DNA of 64,000 nt from a virus: positions 146,739-210,738 of IMG/VR virus record IMGVR_UViG_3300030202_003189; one strand, written 5' to 3'. The position numbers and the translations under genes are program-made. This document shows positions 35,328 through 44,208 of the stretch, one piece after another (the stretch's first letter is position 1; every line of letters starts with the position of its first letter). A model generated the notes under the pieces. The model was not told the origin of the DNA. It made no database searches and was given only the letters and a program-made list of their open reading frames with translations.

Positions 35328-37781
35328 ATGGGATATATAAAAAAAGATAGTGTAGCATATGTGAGTGCTAAATTAACAGACTATGGTAGAGAAAAATTAG
35401 CATTAGGTAGACTTAACTTTAGTTATTGGGGGTTTGGTGATTCTGAAATGGATTACGGAACTTTTGGTGATGATTATTCGTGGTTAAATAATGGAGCTGG
35501 TGGTAACGTTGATTTAGGTTTATTAAATATTCTACGACCAGCGGATAACCCTCCTGGACAAAGGTATCCTTTATTACGTGTTCCGGGTAATAGTGGAAGT
35601 AGTTACACCTCTATAAGTTCACCAGACGTACTTAAAACGATTATAAATAATCAAGCAGTAACAAGAGGATTTTTTACAGGGGCTACTAAAAATTCTACAT
35701 CTTATCCTGAACGTAAATACGATTACTTTGTCCAATCAGGAACATCCTACACTAAAGGTGTTGGGAAAACTAATTTAGCAAGTATTGTTAGAGCGGGTAG
35801 TAATGTTGTTAAAAGTACTGTACCGGGAACAACTGGTATTGATATAAATTTAGGACAAACTGGGGCTATAACAGATGTAAGTGTAAATGGAGTAGAACCA
35901 GTAGCTGGAGACTTTATGTTATTAGTACCAAACTCATTCGCTCTTTATCCTAATACAATTACACCAGATCCGGCTGTTTTTGTGAGTGATGGAACGACTG
36001 GTCCAGGGACAATAGATTCATCACAAGGTACACCATTTTTATGGTATAGAATAGTTGAGGTGACAGGTACTTTATCAGCTAACAGTCTAAAAGTTACTGT
36101 AGATAGATCAATACCTAATTTTACTGGGTCTACAACTACACAATATAGAGATTCCTATGTGTTCTTTTATGATGGAGGTGGGGTTAACCATAACCCTATT
36201 GACACTTATTACGGAACAGGTACAACAATTCCTTATTGGAATGAGTTAAGTTTATCATTTGACAGTAACTGTGATGTTTCTGTAAATGATGTTAAAATTT
36301 GGAATATGAATATTCCTTGGACAGAAACAGTTGCAGGGTTGACAGCATCAACACACGGAACAGTAGCAAATTTTGGTTCCACAGCCTACACTTCAACTAA
36401 AGAATATCTGGAGTACACAAAACCAGTATTTTCAGAATCTTATGGTGGAATCACAGATGACTATAGACAGAAATCTATTGCGGTTATACACTACACTAAT
36501 AATTCTATTTCTAATTTTTATGGAGAAGGATTTTACTGGTCAGAGACTGGAGTTAATAACTTCCAACTTACTTTACCAACCGTTATGTATAACTATACTG
36601 GGAATACAACGATGGGGTTGTTATTAACAGGAGAAACAAGAGTGACACCAAGAACTTTGGTATCAACATATAATTCAAATAGTGAAATTGATTATTATCA
36701 ATTACATACTTCCGGAGGAACATCTAATACTACAATAGGTGGTATATTAATTGAAAATTACACAGCCCCAGTTAGTGTTGGAAAGATATTTCCCGATCTA
36801 AAAATTGCAGTTATTGATGATGAGGAGATTGTTGCGGCGTTATCTTATAAGAGTAATAGAAACTGGGTTTTACCACAGTTAAAAGCAGATTATACGGCAG
36901 TGACTGGGAGTACGGCGGCTGAAGGAGTATCCCAAGCTGGAGACCAATTCTGGATAACTTACCAATTTACTAGTACTAGTGGATATACAAGTGGGATGTA
37001 CTGTAACAAATATACTTTCCTATCAATGGAAGCAACAAACTGTGACAATTGTGATGGGGCAAATAAAAATATTAAACTTACTTTCCCTTATGGTAGTTTA
37101 CCGTTTATGAGAAGAAATGGTATCGCTGCAGAATCAGGAGGACCAAATGATGAAAAATATTTAGGGTGGGAGGCAACAGGATTTGATATATTGATACAAA
37201 AAACTCAGAATAATGAACCACCAACTTCCACAGGGTGGAAAAGAATTCCAGTTGCTCAGGACGCGGCAGGTAATTCTATATTAAATTCATTTACAGATGG
37301 TGCCGGTGGAACAGACATGTTTGTTGATTATGAAATTTTATATAATGGAGAATTTGTAATAACAAAAGAGTATTTTGATAATTGTGTGATCACTGCGACC
37401 AGTCCATATACACCAGATTATGGTCTATTTAGTCTAAACGATTGGATTCATATGCCACTTTTAACAGACATGACAGACTCAACACCAACAGCAACTCTAA
37501 CTTTTGGAGATGAAAGATGGACGTATGGGAATGTAGATACAGACATTAAAGCAACGGTATTCCGTACAACATTCATGTTTACTGCAGCTGGTACAGACTT
37601 TAATACATCACAGAATCCTACATGGGGTACTGGTAGTGCAGACCCTGCACACAATGTAAGAATTAGTGAGGTATCAGTTTATGATAGTGAATTTAGAGAA
37701 GTCATTGTAGGAAAAATAAGTGATCCGATTGAGAAAAAACAGGATTCACAATTTACATTAGCGATGGGACTAGATTTTTAG
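35328..37781 (+). CDS. Structural protein sharing N- and C-terminal modules with its neighbours
   Basis: An 817-residue virion-block protein with two shared modules. Residues about 12-42 (AKLTDYGREKLALGRLNF, then YWGFGDSEMDY) match the starts of the genes at 37785 and 38284. Residues about 735-817 (FNTSQNPTWG, then ISEVSVYDSEF and SDPIEKK) match the C-terminus of the gene at 40494. The C-terminal pattern resembles a module in many phage structural proteins that ends in a (T/S)xIGLY-type strand, an AVAKLSxPI-type segment and a final LDF. The middle is beta-rich. A tail or neck decoration role is inferred. Confidence 0.7.
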   Translation: MGYIKKDSVAYVSAKLTDYGREKLALGRLNFSYWGFGDSEMDYGTFGDDYSWLNNGAGGNVDLGLLNILRPADNPPGQRYPLLRVPGNSGSSYTSISSPDVLKTIINNQAVTRGFFTGATKNSTSYPERKYDYFVQSGTSYTKGVGKTNLASIVRAGSNVVKSTVPGTTGIDINLGQTGAITDVSVNGVEPVAGDFMLLVPNSFALYPNTITPDPAVFVSDGTTGPGTIDSSQGTPFLWYRIVEVTGTLSANSLKVTVDRSIPNFTGSTTTQYRDSYVFFYDGGGVNHNPIDTYYGTGTTIPYWNELSLSFDSNCDVSVNDVKIWNMNIPWTETVAGLTASTHGTVANFGSTAYTSTKEYLEYTKPVFSESYGGITDDYRQKSIAVIHYTNNSISNFYGEGFYWSETGVNNFQLTLPTVMYNYTGNTTMGLLLTGETRVTPRTLVSTYNSNSEIDYYQLHTSGGTSNTTIGGILIENYTAPVSVGKIFPDLKIAVIDDEEIVAALSYKSNRNWVLPQLKADYTAVTGSTAAEGVSQAGDQFWITYQFTSTSGYTSGMYCNKYTFLSMEATNCDNCDGANKNIKLTFPYGSLPFMRRNGIAAESGGPNDEKYLGWEATGFDILIQKTQNNEPPTSTGWKRIPVAQDAAGNSILNSFTDGAGGTDMFVDYEILYNGEFVITKEYFDNCVITATSPYTPDYGLFSLNDWIHMPLLTDMTDSTPTATLTFGDERWTYGNVDTDIKATVFRTTFMFTAAGTDFNTSQNPTWGTGSADPAHNVRISEVSVYDSEFREVIVGKISDPIEKKQDSQFTLAMGLDF

Positions 37782-37784
37782 ATA

Positions 37785-38258
37785 ATGGGATTCACAAAAA
37801 CAAATACTGAGAATTTTGAAGTTTATTTAACCCCTATGGCTAGAGAAAAATTATATACTGGAAAAGGAGGGAAGATAAAGATTAAGTATTTTAGTTTACA
37901 TGATGGAGACATCAATTACACTAAATCGGCAAAAACACAGACTTTTGCCACAACTCCAGCTGGGAAATACACTGAAGTGCCAAACCTTAGAGGGGAACCT
38001 ACAACAATAGGGGTTAATGGGTGTCAAGTTTACCAGTTAGAAGATTTTATATTAAGAAAGGATACAATGAGTGATCAAAAATGTCCGGATGGGTATATTA
38101 AAAATGAGGTAGGTATATGTGTTAAAAACCCTCTTAATACACAACCTCCTAAGGAGAAAATAATAAAAAGAAAAAATAATGACATTACCAGAACGGCTAA
38201 CAGATTGGGAGGAAATAACTCGAGTGTTGGGATTATACCAGGAGGAAGTAGTTATTAA
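37785..38258 (+). CDS. Short paralogue: LTxxxREKLxxG module protein
   Basis: A 157-residue protein. It begins with the shared module (VYLTPMAREKLYTGKGGKI, then FSLHDGDINY), aligning with residues about 15-42 of the proteins at 35328 and 38284. It has a Cys pair (KCPDGYIKNEVGICV) near residues 105-118 and ends in a Gly/Ser-rich tail. It starts four bases after the previous stop. Because it is little more than the shared module plus a tail, it may define the minimal attachment unit of this family. Confidence 0.7.
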   Translation: MGFTKTNTENFEVYLTPMAREKLYTGKGGKIKIKYFSLHDGDINYTKSAKTQTFATTPAGKYTEVPNLRGEPTTIGVNGCQVYQLEDFILRKDTMSDQKCPDGYIKNEVGICVKNPLNTQPPKEKIIKRKNNDITRTANRLGGNNSSVGIIPGGSSY

Positions 38259-38287
38259 TAACATTAAATAAAAAATTATATAAATGG
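38251..38287 (+). repeat. Repeated gene leader, copy 1
   Basis: The 37 bases spanning the end of one gene and the start of the next are the same as 40461-40497 except at two positions. The core is TTAAATAAAAAATTATATAA followed directly by ATGG. It may be a conserved translation-initiation region, a promoter, or the trace of a gene-plus-leader duplication. Confidence 0.6.
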
Positions 38288-39882
38288 GATATCAACCTTC
38301 AGGAACCACAACTACACAAGTAACTATAGATGTAAAACTCACCAAACAGGGTAGAGAAAGATTAATCTATGGAAGTGGATCCAATATTGCTTATTTTACC
38401 TTACACGATGAAGGAATAAATTATACCTCCACATCCAAACCAACTAGAGGTAGAACACCAGAAGCGGCAGGAACTTTAAGCTCTAATTCAGGGGTGGCCG
38501 ATGGACAAGGTTTTAGAGATGTAATTCTAAGAGAAGTTATAGACGGAATGGGTAATCTTATTGAACAAACTGGAGTTAAACAAGTAAAGTTTGGTACGTC
38601 ATCTAAAGGATGGGGGTCCTTAATTGGATTAACTGCAGACACTGCTAGTTATAATAAGTTAAATGTAACCGTTAATTTGGATTACGCAATTAACTTTATG
38701 AAATGGTTAGCGGGACAAGTGGAACAGGGATCAACTATAGACTATAGTATGTTCTACGACACTAATAACCATCCAGCGTCCTCTCTTAAAGACGGATTCC
38801 TTAACTTTATGGATTACATAGAGATTGATACTGTAGATGAAACAACACAAGCAATACTTAATACAGAAAAAGATGAAATAGATGTATGTTTCTTATCAGA
38901 TAATGATAAGATATTAAATAGAAGTGTTAATAAATATAGTTCTGATTTACAGAAATATATTTTCATGTCTAAAGAAATGTTATACAGTAATGGAGGAAGT
39001 CCTGTAAATATAAGTTATCTTGATAACGCTATGGATAGTCCATTTAAGTTTGCATTCTCGTCAGGGAGAGATTCAACTGTTTCGGAATCGATAGGTAGAT
39101 TAACTAAAGATCCTTCACAAGCTAAACAAAGAGGTAAACTATATGGAGGAGCTGGTAAATGGGGGGTTAGTTTAGGTTCTACCGATTTTGTTTATGGTAT
39201 AAGGAGAAAGGATTGGAAGAGTGATGGTATTAATGGTTTATTTGACTCTGGAATATCGGCAGACGGAGGACAAAAGTCTGGTTTTATATCATATTTTGAT
39301 ATGGTTAACTATAATGATGGGGCCAATGCTATTAATACAGACTTAGATTTTATGGAACTTGATCCTGCTACCTACGAAAATAAAATGTTACCTAAGAGTA
39401 TTAGTAACCCAACAACGGATGTTCCATTATATGTGGGACAATCAATATTAACAAATAAGAATAAGGGATTCTATCCGAGAACTAGAGAAGGTAGTTATCC
39501 ATTTGCCATACCTGGATTAGAGATGTGTTCATTTGGTTCACAGGTAATCGCGGTACAAAATGACATAGTAGAAACATTCTTTAGAAGAACAAGTACTACT
39601 CCATATAATTTTACAAACTTATCCGCTAGTACATACCATACTAGTTTAAGTTTCATTGCAAAACCACGAACAATTAAAGCTTCTAGAGCTAATCCAATTA
39701 AAGAAGGGTTATTAACAGTAACTTTCAAATATAATAAATCCATAGCTGAGTCTACTATAGATTGGGGTATGAAGGCGGATTGGGCTTCGAGTTATAACTA
39801 TAATAATTTTGTAGTAAGAGAAAGAACTGATTACGGATTGTCATATACACACGCATTACCAGATCCAGTAGTGAGTTATTAA
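38284..39882 (+). CDS. Structural paralogue with N-terminal LTxxGRExL module
   Basis: A 532-residue protein whose residues about 16-45 (VKLTKQGRERLIYGSGSNI, then FTLHDEGINY) match the module in the proteins at 35328 and 37785. The rest is unrelated mixed alpha/beta sequence without Cys clusters. The gene has a 25-base intergenic leader that is duplicated before 40494. It is probably one of a set of related proteins that occupy equivalent sites on the tail or neck. Confidence 0.7.
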   Translation: MGYQPSGTTTTQVTIDVKLTKQGRERLIYGSGSNIAYFTLHDEGINYTSTSKPTRGRTPEAAGTLSSNSGVADGQGFRDVILREVIDGMGNLIEQTGVKQVKFGTSSKGWGSLIGLTADTASYNKLNVTVNLDYAINFMKWLAGQVEQGSTIDYSMFYDTNNHPASSLKDGFLNFMDYIEIDTVDETTQAILNTEKDEIDVCFLSDNDKILNRSVNKYSSDLQKYIFMSKEMLYSNGGSPVNISYLDNAMDSPFKFAFSSGRDSTVSESIGRLTKDPSQAKQRGKLYGGAGKWGVSLGSTDFVYGIRRKDWKSDGINGLFDSGISADGGQKSGFISYFDMVNYNDGANAINTDLDFMELDPATYENKMLPKSISNPTTDVPLYVGQSILTNKNKGFYPRTREGSYPFAIPGLEMCSFGSQVIAVQNDIVETFFRRTSTTPYNFTNLSASTYHTSLSFIAKPRTIKASRANPIKEGLLTVTFKYNKSIAESTIDWGMKADWASSYNYNNFVVRERTDYGLSYTHALPDPVVSY

Positions 39883-39895
39883 AAAATAAAGAATT

Positions 39896-40468
39896 ATGCC
39901 ATTATTAAATAAAATACCAACAATATCATCAGGAGATTATAAGAATTATAATGCATATTTTGATGAAACACCGGGAAGAGCAACGGTACAATACTTTCTA
40001 AATACTAAAGTATTAATAACAGATGAAAATGGGGTCTATAGAACAATACTTGGAAATTTGACTCGATCCGAACCATACGCTGACTATACGTCTGCTTATG
40101 TAAAAACATTTATTAATTTTCCGTTTAAGAAAAATCCTCTTTATACAGTGAGTAAAGGTAATATTGACACTAAAAGTGGTATAATAATAAATGAGACTCC
40201 TGCGGGAGAGACTAACCCGACGTATAAAGCTCAACCCACTTTTATGATTGCATGTTCGGGAAGAGACACAATGGCTCTTGACCCATCAACAAAAATGTTG
40301 ACAAATACTAGAATAGTAACACAAGGTGGTTTAACACAAAATAATAATAAACAACAAAATACTACACCTACTAGTCAACCTCAAACAACACGTACCTCAA
40401 GTATGGGATCAACAGGTGGTTCTATGGGTGGTTCTATGGGTGGTAGCGGAGGAGGAGGAGGTTATTAA
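39896..40468 (+). CDS. Structural protein with Gly/Ser-rich tail
   Basis: A 190-residue protein, no family recognised. The first 130 residues look like a compact beta domain. The last 45 residues are low complexity (Gln/Asn/Thr-rich, then repeats of GGSM ending in a Gly run and Tyr). Gly-rich tails are common in phage decoration proteins and connectors. It sits between two members of the paralogous structural set, with short spacers, so a virion role is likely. Confidence 0.62.
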   Translation: MPLLNKIPTISSGDYKNYNAYFDETPGRATVQYFLNTKVLITDENGVYRTILGNLTRSEPYADYTSAYVKTFINFPFKKNPLYTVSKGNIDTKSGIIINETPAGETNPTYKAQPTFMIACSGRDTMALDPSTKMLTNTRIVTQGGLTQNNNKQQNTTPTSQPQTTRTSSMGSTGGSMGGSMGGSGGGGGY

Positions 40469-40497
40469 CAATATTAAATAAAAAATTATATAAATGG
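40461..40497 (+). repeat. Repeated gene leader, copy 2
   Basis: Second copy of the leader at 38251-38287, 35 of 37 bases identical, again covering the last codons of one gene and the first bases of the next. The genes downstream of the two copies (38284 and 40494) are not obviously similar at their N-termini, so the identity is not just protein-coding conservation. Confidence 0.6.
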
Positions 40498-41843
40498 CAT
40501 TAAATAAAGGATTTTTCAAAAAAGTAGAGGACAGCTCCTCAAAAATTAAACCAATAACAATTAATACTGATAGTGTAACACTAAGCGGAAAGTCAATGAA
40601 GTTTTATGTTGGGGATCGTAGAAACCTATCCAACCAATATAATAATATATTCATGACAATGAACTTACCCTTGACACCTACTCAAAGAACGGTATTTGAG
40701 GGAAATTTCTCAACAGGAACAACATATAACTTCTCTGGGACTAGTGGGTTTAATCAGAATGTTATAGTGTTTACACCAATAACAGGTACAAGTTATGGGG
40801 AGTTAATTGTAGGACACTCTATTCATATGAAAGTGCCAGTTCAGACAGGAAATACAACGTGGTTACCAGTTGCTAGTAGTACTTGTGGGGTAATTCCATG
40901 TGTACAAACAATTGATATATATGGGTCTTATCAGTTCCAAGGAGGATATAAAAATAGTTTTGATAATTTAACATCAGAAAGTAGTAAAAATGCAGTTGAG
41001 TTTGGACAACCTATGTACAACATCAATGATGAATTGATTAATTACAATCCTTATAAGAGTAATGTAGTTTTTTTATTCTCTGATTTTGTGAGAAGACCTA
41101 ATAATGATGTGGCAAAATCATGGGCAACACAATCAGCAAACGCTCTAATAAATACAAATAAAGTTTTTAAGGACGGTAAAGAGCCATTTAATTATGAATC
41201 AATTAATATTAATGGTAGAGATATTGTAGACGTACCTGTAGGTCTATGTCTTCTAGATGCTGGCTTTTGTGCCTTAACCCATCCATTTATTACAAATATT
41301 ATCGCATTAACTGCGGGAACAGTTACAGGGGCACAATGGGTAACCCCATCAACTGGACAATATGCTGGACCTACAGAAGTACTAGGGTCTACTTTTCACT
41401 CAGGTAGTGATTCACCCGCTGGGGCTTGGGCGAAAGCTAATGGAGCATCCAACTACGGAGATACAAACTTTGATGCAGGTTGGCTTAATCAAGCAGATAG
41501 TGGAAGTCCATTTACTGCGTTATACTTCACAGGAGGAACGGATAATGGAGGTACCGCAGTTCAAATAACAGATGTTTCAGCATCAACTTCTTTTAGAACA
41601 GTAAGTACAGAATATATACAAAGTGTAACATGTGTCGCTGAAGCAGGAGGGTGGAATACATCCACTAATCCAAGTTGGGTAGAACAGTATGGAGAACAAG
41701 GGGCTAATAACTCAGGAGTTTATGTAACAAAAATCGGATTGTGGGACGAAAATTACAATTTATTAGGGGTTGCAGTTCCTGACACACCTATATTAAAAAC
41801 AGGTACACAATTTATGACCGCAACTCTTAACTTAAAGAGATAA
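40494..41843 (+). CDS. Structural protein sharing the C-terminal module of the 817-residue protein
   Basis: A 449-residue protein that ends the virion block. Its last 90 residues (WNTSTNPSWV, then VYVTKIGLWDENYNLLGVAV and PILKTGTQF) align with the C-terminus of the protein at 35328, in a layout common to phage structural proteins. The N-terminal half has no clear relatives. The next gene is a nuclease 19 bases downstream. Confidence 0.7.
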   Translation: MALNKGFFKKVEDSSSKIKPITINTDSVTLSGKSMKFYVGDRRNLSNQYNNIFMTMNLPLTPTQRTVFEGNFSTGTTYNFSGTSGFNQNVIVFTPITGTSYGELIVGHSIHMKVPVQTGNTTWLPVASSTCGVIPCVQTIDIYGSYQFQGGYKNSFDNLTSESSKNAVEFGQPMYNINDELINYNPYKSNVVFLFSDFVRRPNNDVAKSWATQSANALINTNKVFKDGKEPFNYESININGRDIVDVPVGLCLLDAGFCALTHPFITNIIALTAGTVTGAQWVTPSTGQYAGPTEVLGSTFHSGSDSPAGAWAKANGASNYGDTNFDAGWLNQADSGSPFTALYFTGGTDNGGTAVQITDVSASTSFRTVSTEYIQSVTCVAEAGGWNTSTNPSWVEQYGEQGANNSGVYVTKIGLWDENYNLLGVAVPDTPILKTGTQFMTATLNLKR

Positions 41844-41861
41844 CCTGCTTATATTTTCCCT

Positions 41862-42452
41862 ATGGAAAAAGAAGGTACAGTATTAGGTTTAGATGTTTCT
41901 ACTAAAACAATAGGAATCGCATTGTTTAATATGAGTGGTAAATTGTTAGAGTTAACCCATATTACACCACGCCCAAAACCAAAACCAGAAACAAAAGTTG
42001 GAGAATTAATTAAAAAAGCTAATATCTTTAGTGAGTTTATAGAAAAATACAAAAAGTTAAACATTAAGAAGGTGATTATCGAAGAACCTCTTCTAAGGAG
42101 TAATAATGTGAATACAGTAGGTACACTTCTAAGATATAATGGTATGATATCTAAAATATGTTATGACGAATTAGGGATTCTACCAGAATACATCTCAACC
42201 TATAACTCACGTAAGTTTGCCTTTCCAGAACTAATGGAATCTAGAAAAGAAGGGTCAAAACCAGTCCTATTTGGTGGTTATGACACTAAAATAGATAAGA
42301 AGATGATTGTTTGGGAGAAGGTTGCTACTTTGGAACCACAGATAGTATGGCTCTATACTAGAAATCAAACACTTAAAAAAGAATCATTCGATATGACAGA
42401 TGCCTATGCTTGTGTTTTAGGACATATGAGAGAGAAAGGTATCTGGTCTTAA
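41862..42452 (+). CDS. RuvC-like Holliday-junction resolvase
   Basis: A predicted RNase H-fold junction endonuclease that would resolve branched DNA before packaging, the job of endonuclease VII in T4. The 196-residue protein has the RuvC layout: strand 1 GLDVSTKTIGIAL with Asp11, a second acidic strand VIIEEPL with Glu74/75, and a C-terminal helix with Asp177 and Asp180 (FDMTDAYACVLG). No endonuclease VII-type gene is visible in the window, so this may replace it. It opens the repair/priming cluster that continues with the primase. Confidence 0.82.
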   Translation: MEKEGTVLGLDVSTKTIGIALFNMSGKLLELTHITPRPKPKPETKVGELIKKANIFSEFIEKYKKLNIKKVIIEEPLLRSNNVNTVGTLLRYNGMISKICYDELGILPEYISTYNSRKFAFPELMESRKEGSKPVLFGGYDTKIDKKMIVWEKVATLEPQIVWLYTRNQTLKKESFDMTDAYACVLGHMREKGIWS

Positions 42453-42483
42453 TTGACATACTCAACCCATATTCGTATCTTTA
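42453..42483 (+). promoter_or_regulatory. Candidate host-type promoter before the primase
   Basis: A TTG at 42453-42455 is followed after 20 bases by TATCTTTA at 42476-42483. This is close to the Bacteroidetes consensus TTG-N17-23-TAnnTTTG (last base A instead of G). The primase start is five bases downstream, so a transcript from here would have almost no leader. Confidence 0.4.
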
Positions 42484-42487
42484 ACAC

Positions 42488-43444
42488 ATGGCGAATGAAT
42501 TCATATTAGACATACTAGACGAAATTTTAGGGGAAAGACAGAAATCCAACGAAGGTAAGCAACAAGTTAGTTATGACTGCCCTGTATGTTCTGAGGATAT
42601 AAAAGGACTAAGTAAAGGAGATGGTAAAGGTAACTTTGAGGTTAACTATCGCCTAGGTGTGTATAAATGTTGGGCTTGTAGTGAGACCCACGGCACTCAC
42701 GGGAGTCTTAGGAAATTAATGAATATCTATGCACCTAAAAGAGTAAAAGAAAGATATTTCTCTTTAGTCGATGGAAGTGACTTTGAATATGCTGAAGCAA
42801 ATATTATCACTGAAAAGATTGGATTACCCAAAGAATATATTTCCCTCATTAATAATACGAAAGAAGACTATCAGACTATAAAGGTTAAGAAGTACCTAAA
42901 GAGTCGAGCGATAACTCAAGAAATAATTATTAAGAATAGAATTGGGTTTTGTGAAAAAGGTAAGTATTCAGGTAGGGTTATAATACCTTCATATGATAAA
43001 TATGGAGAACTAAATTACTTTATCAGTAGAAGTTATGTGAATCACAAAATGAAATACCTTAATCCAGTAACGTCAAAAGAGGATATAATCTTTAATGAAG
43101 ATAAAATAGATTGGAATAAGAATTTATTTATAGTAGAAGGAGTGTTCGACTCACTATTTATCCCAAACTCAATACCCATGTTAGGTAAAGTTATGAGTGA
43201 TAAATTATGGGACTCAATATATAAAAAATTAACTAAAAAGATATTCATAGTTCTAGATTCGGATGCCTGGAACGATGCTATAAAATTATATAAAAAATTA
43301 GACGGTGGTAAATTAAAAGAAAAAGTTTTTTTAACTAGAGTTCCAGACAATACAGATGTTGCTGATATTGTGAAAAGTCATGGAATGGAAGAGTTAAAAA
43401 AGATATTATTATCGTCAGGTAGATTAAAAGAAAGTACATTATAA
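42488..43444 (+). CDS. 61: DnaG-type primase (gp61-like)
   Basis: Synthesises RNA primers for lagging-strand synthesis with the gp41 helicase. The 318-residue protein has a zinc-binding domain with Cys31/Cys34 (CPVC) and Cys61/Cys64 (CWAC), followed by a TOPRIM core with LFIVEGVFDSL (Glu217) and IVLDSDAW (Asp257, Asp259). T4 gp61 is 342 residues. Its stop overlaps the next start by one base. Separation from gp41 by 37 kb is unlike a single helicase-primase operon. Confidence 0.9.
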   Translation: MANEFILDILDEILGERQKSNEGKQQVSYDCPVCSEDIKGLSKGDGKGNFEVNYRLGVYKCWACSETHGTHGSLRKLMNIYAPKRVKERYFSLVDGSDFEYAEANIITEKIGLPKEYISLINNTKEDYQTIKVKKYLKSRAITQEIIIKNRIGFCEKGKYSGRVIIPSYDKYGELNYFISRSYVNHKMKYLNPVTSKEDIIFNEDKIDWNKNLFIVEGVFDSLFIPNSIPMLGKVMSDKLWDSIYKKLTKKIFIVLDSDAWNDAIKLYKKLDGGKLKEKVFLTRVPDNTDVADIVKSHGMEELKKILLSSGRLKESTL

Positions 43445-44208
43445 TGGAATTAATAAGAGAATTAGCGAAGTTTAATAATATAAAATATTATGATAAACCA
43501 CACAAATACTATATAGATGGGGAAGAGTTAACCTCCGTTACCACCTTTATTGGTAAGTTTAAGGAAAAATTTGATGAGGAGTATTGGTCTAAAAGAAAGG
43601 CCAAAGAGAGAGGAATAACACAAAAAGAGATATTGGCGGAATGGAAAAACAAAGCATTAACTTCAACAGAGAAGGGAACAGCATTCCATGAATATGCAGA
43701 GAATTACTTAACCAATAGAATATTTCCATTTCCCCAGGAACAGGTAAATAATGTTTTAGGTGAGGGGAATGACGTTAAAGAAAGATTCGATAAATTAGTA
43801 ATTCTTTTTGAGGAGTTTTATAAACAATCATACGGTAAATTAATACCAATTAGGGCTGAGTTAGTTGTTGGAGATAAAGAACTTGGTATTTGTGGAATGG
43901 TGGATCAATTATTCTTTAATGAGAAATCCGGTAAGTTAGAAATATGGGATTGGAAGACTAACAAAAAGATAGATAAGAAGAATAGGTGGCAACAATTCAA
44001 AGAACCCATCTCACATCTTGACGTTTGTGAATTAAATACATATTCTCTACAATTATCCTTATACAAATATATTATAACAAGAAATACAAATATTGACTTA
44101 GGGGATAACTACATTGTGTGGTTTAATGAAAAAAATGACAAATATTTTCCAATAAAATGTCATGACTATACACAAGAGATTAAAGTAATGTTAAAAACTA
44201 AAAAATAA
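43444..44208 (+). CDS. PD-(D/E)XK nuclease (RecB/Cas4-like)
   Basis: A predicted metal-dependent DNA exonuclease. The 254-residue protein shows the RecB/Cas4 core in order: His82 in GTAFHEY, Glu139, Asp154 in CGMVDQLF, the D-x-K pair Asp169/Lys171 in IWDWKTNK, and a QxxxY-type helix in YSLQLSLYKYI. The iron-sulfur cysteines of Cas4 and AddB are not evident. It overlaps both neighbours (primase and gp47) by one base, so it is translated as part of the recombination operon. A role in end processing is likely. Confidence 0.85.
   Translation: MELIRELAKFNNIKYYDKPHKYYIDGEELTSVTTFIGKFKEKFDEEYWSKRKAKERGITQKEILAEWKNKALTSTEKGTAFHEYAENYLTNRIFPFPQEQVNNVLGEGNDVKERFDKLVILFEEFYKQSYGKLIPIRAELVVGDKELGICGMVDQLFFNEKSGKLEIWDWKTNKKIDKKNRWQQFKEPISHLDVCELNTYSLQLSLYKYIITRNTNIDLGDNYIVWFNEKNDKYFPIKCHDYTQEIKVMLKTKK

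Noticed and set aside
43444-44208. Cas4 of a CRISPR adaptation module
   Set aside because: No array, cas1 or cas2 is visible, and the iron-sulfur cysteines of Cas4 are missing; the gene belongs to the recombination operon.
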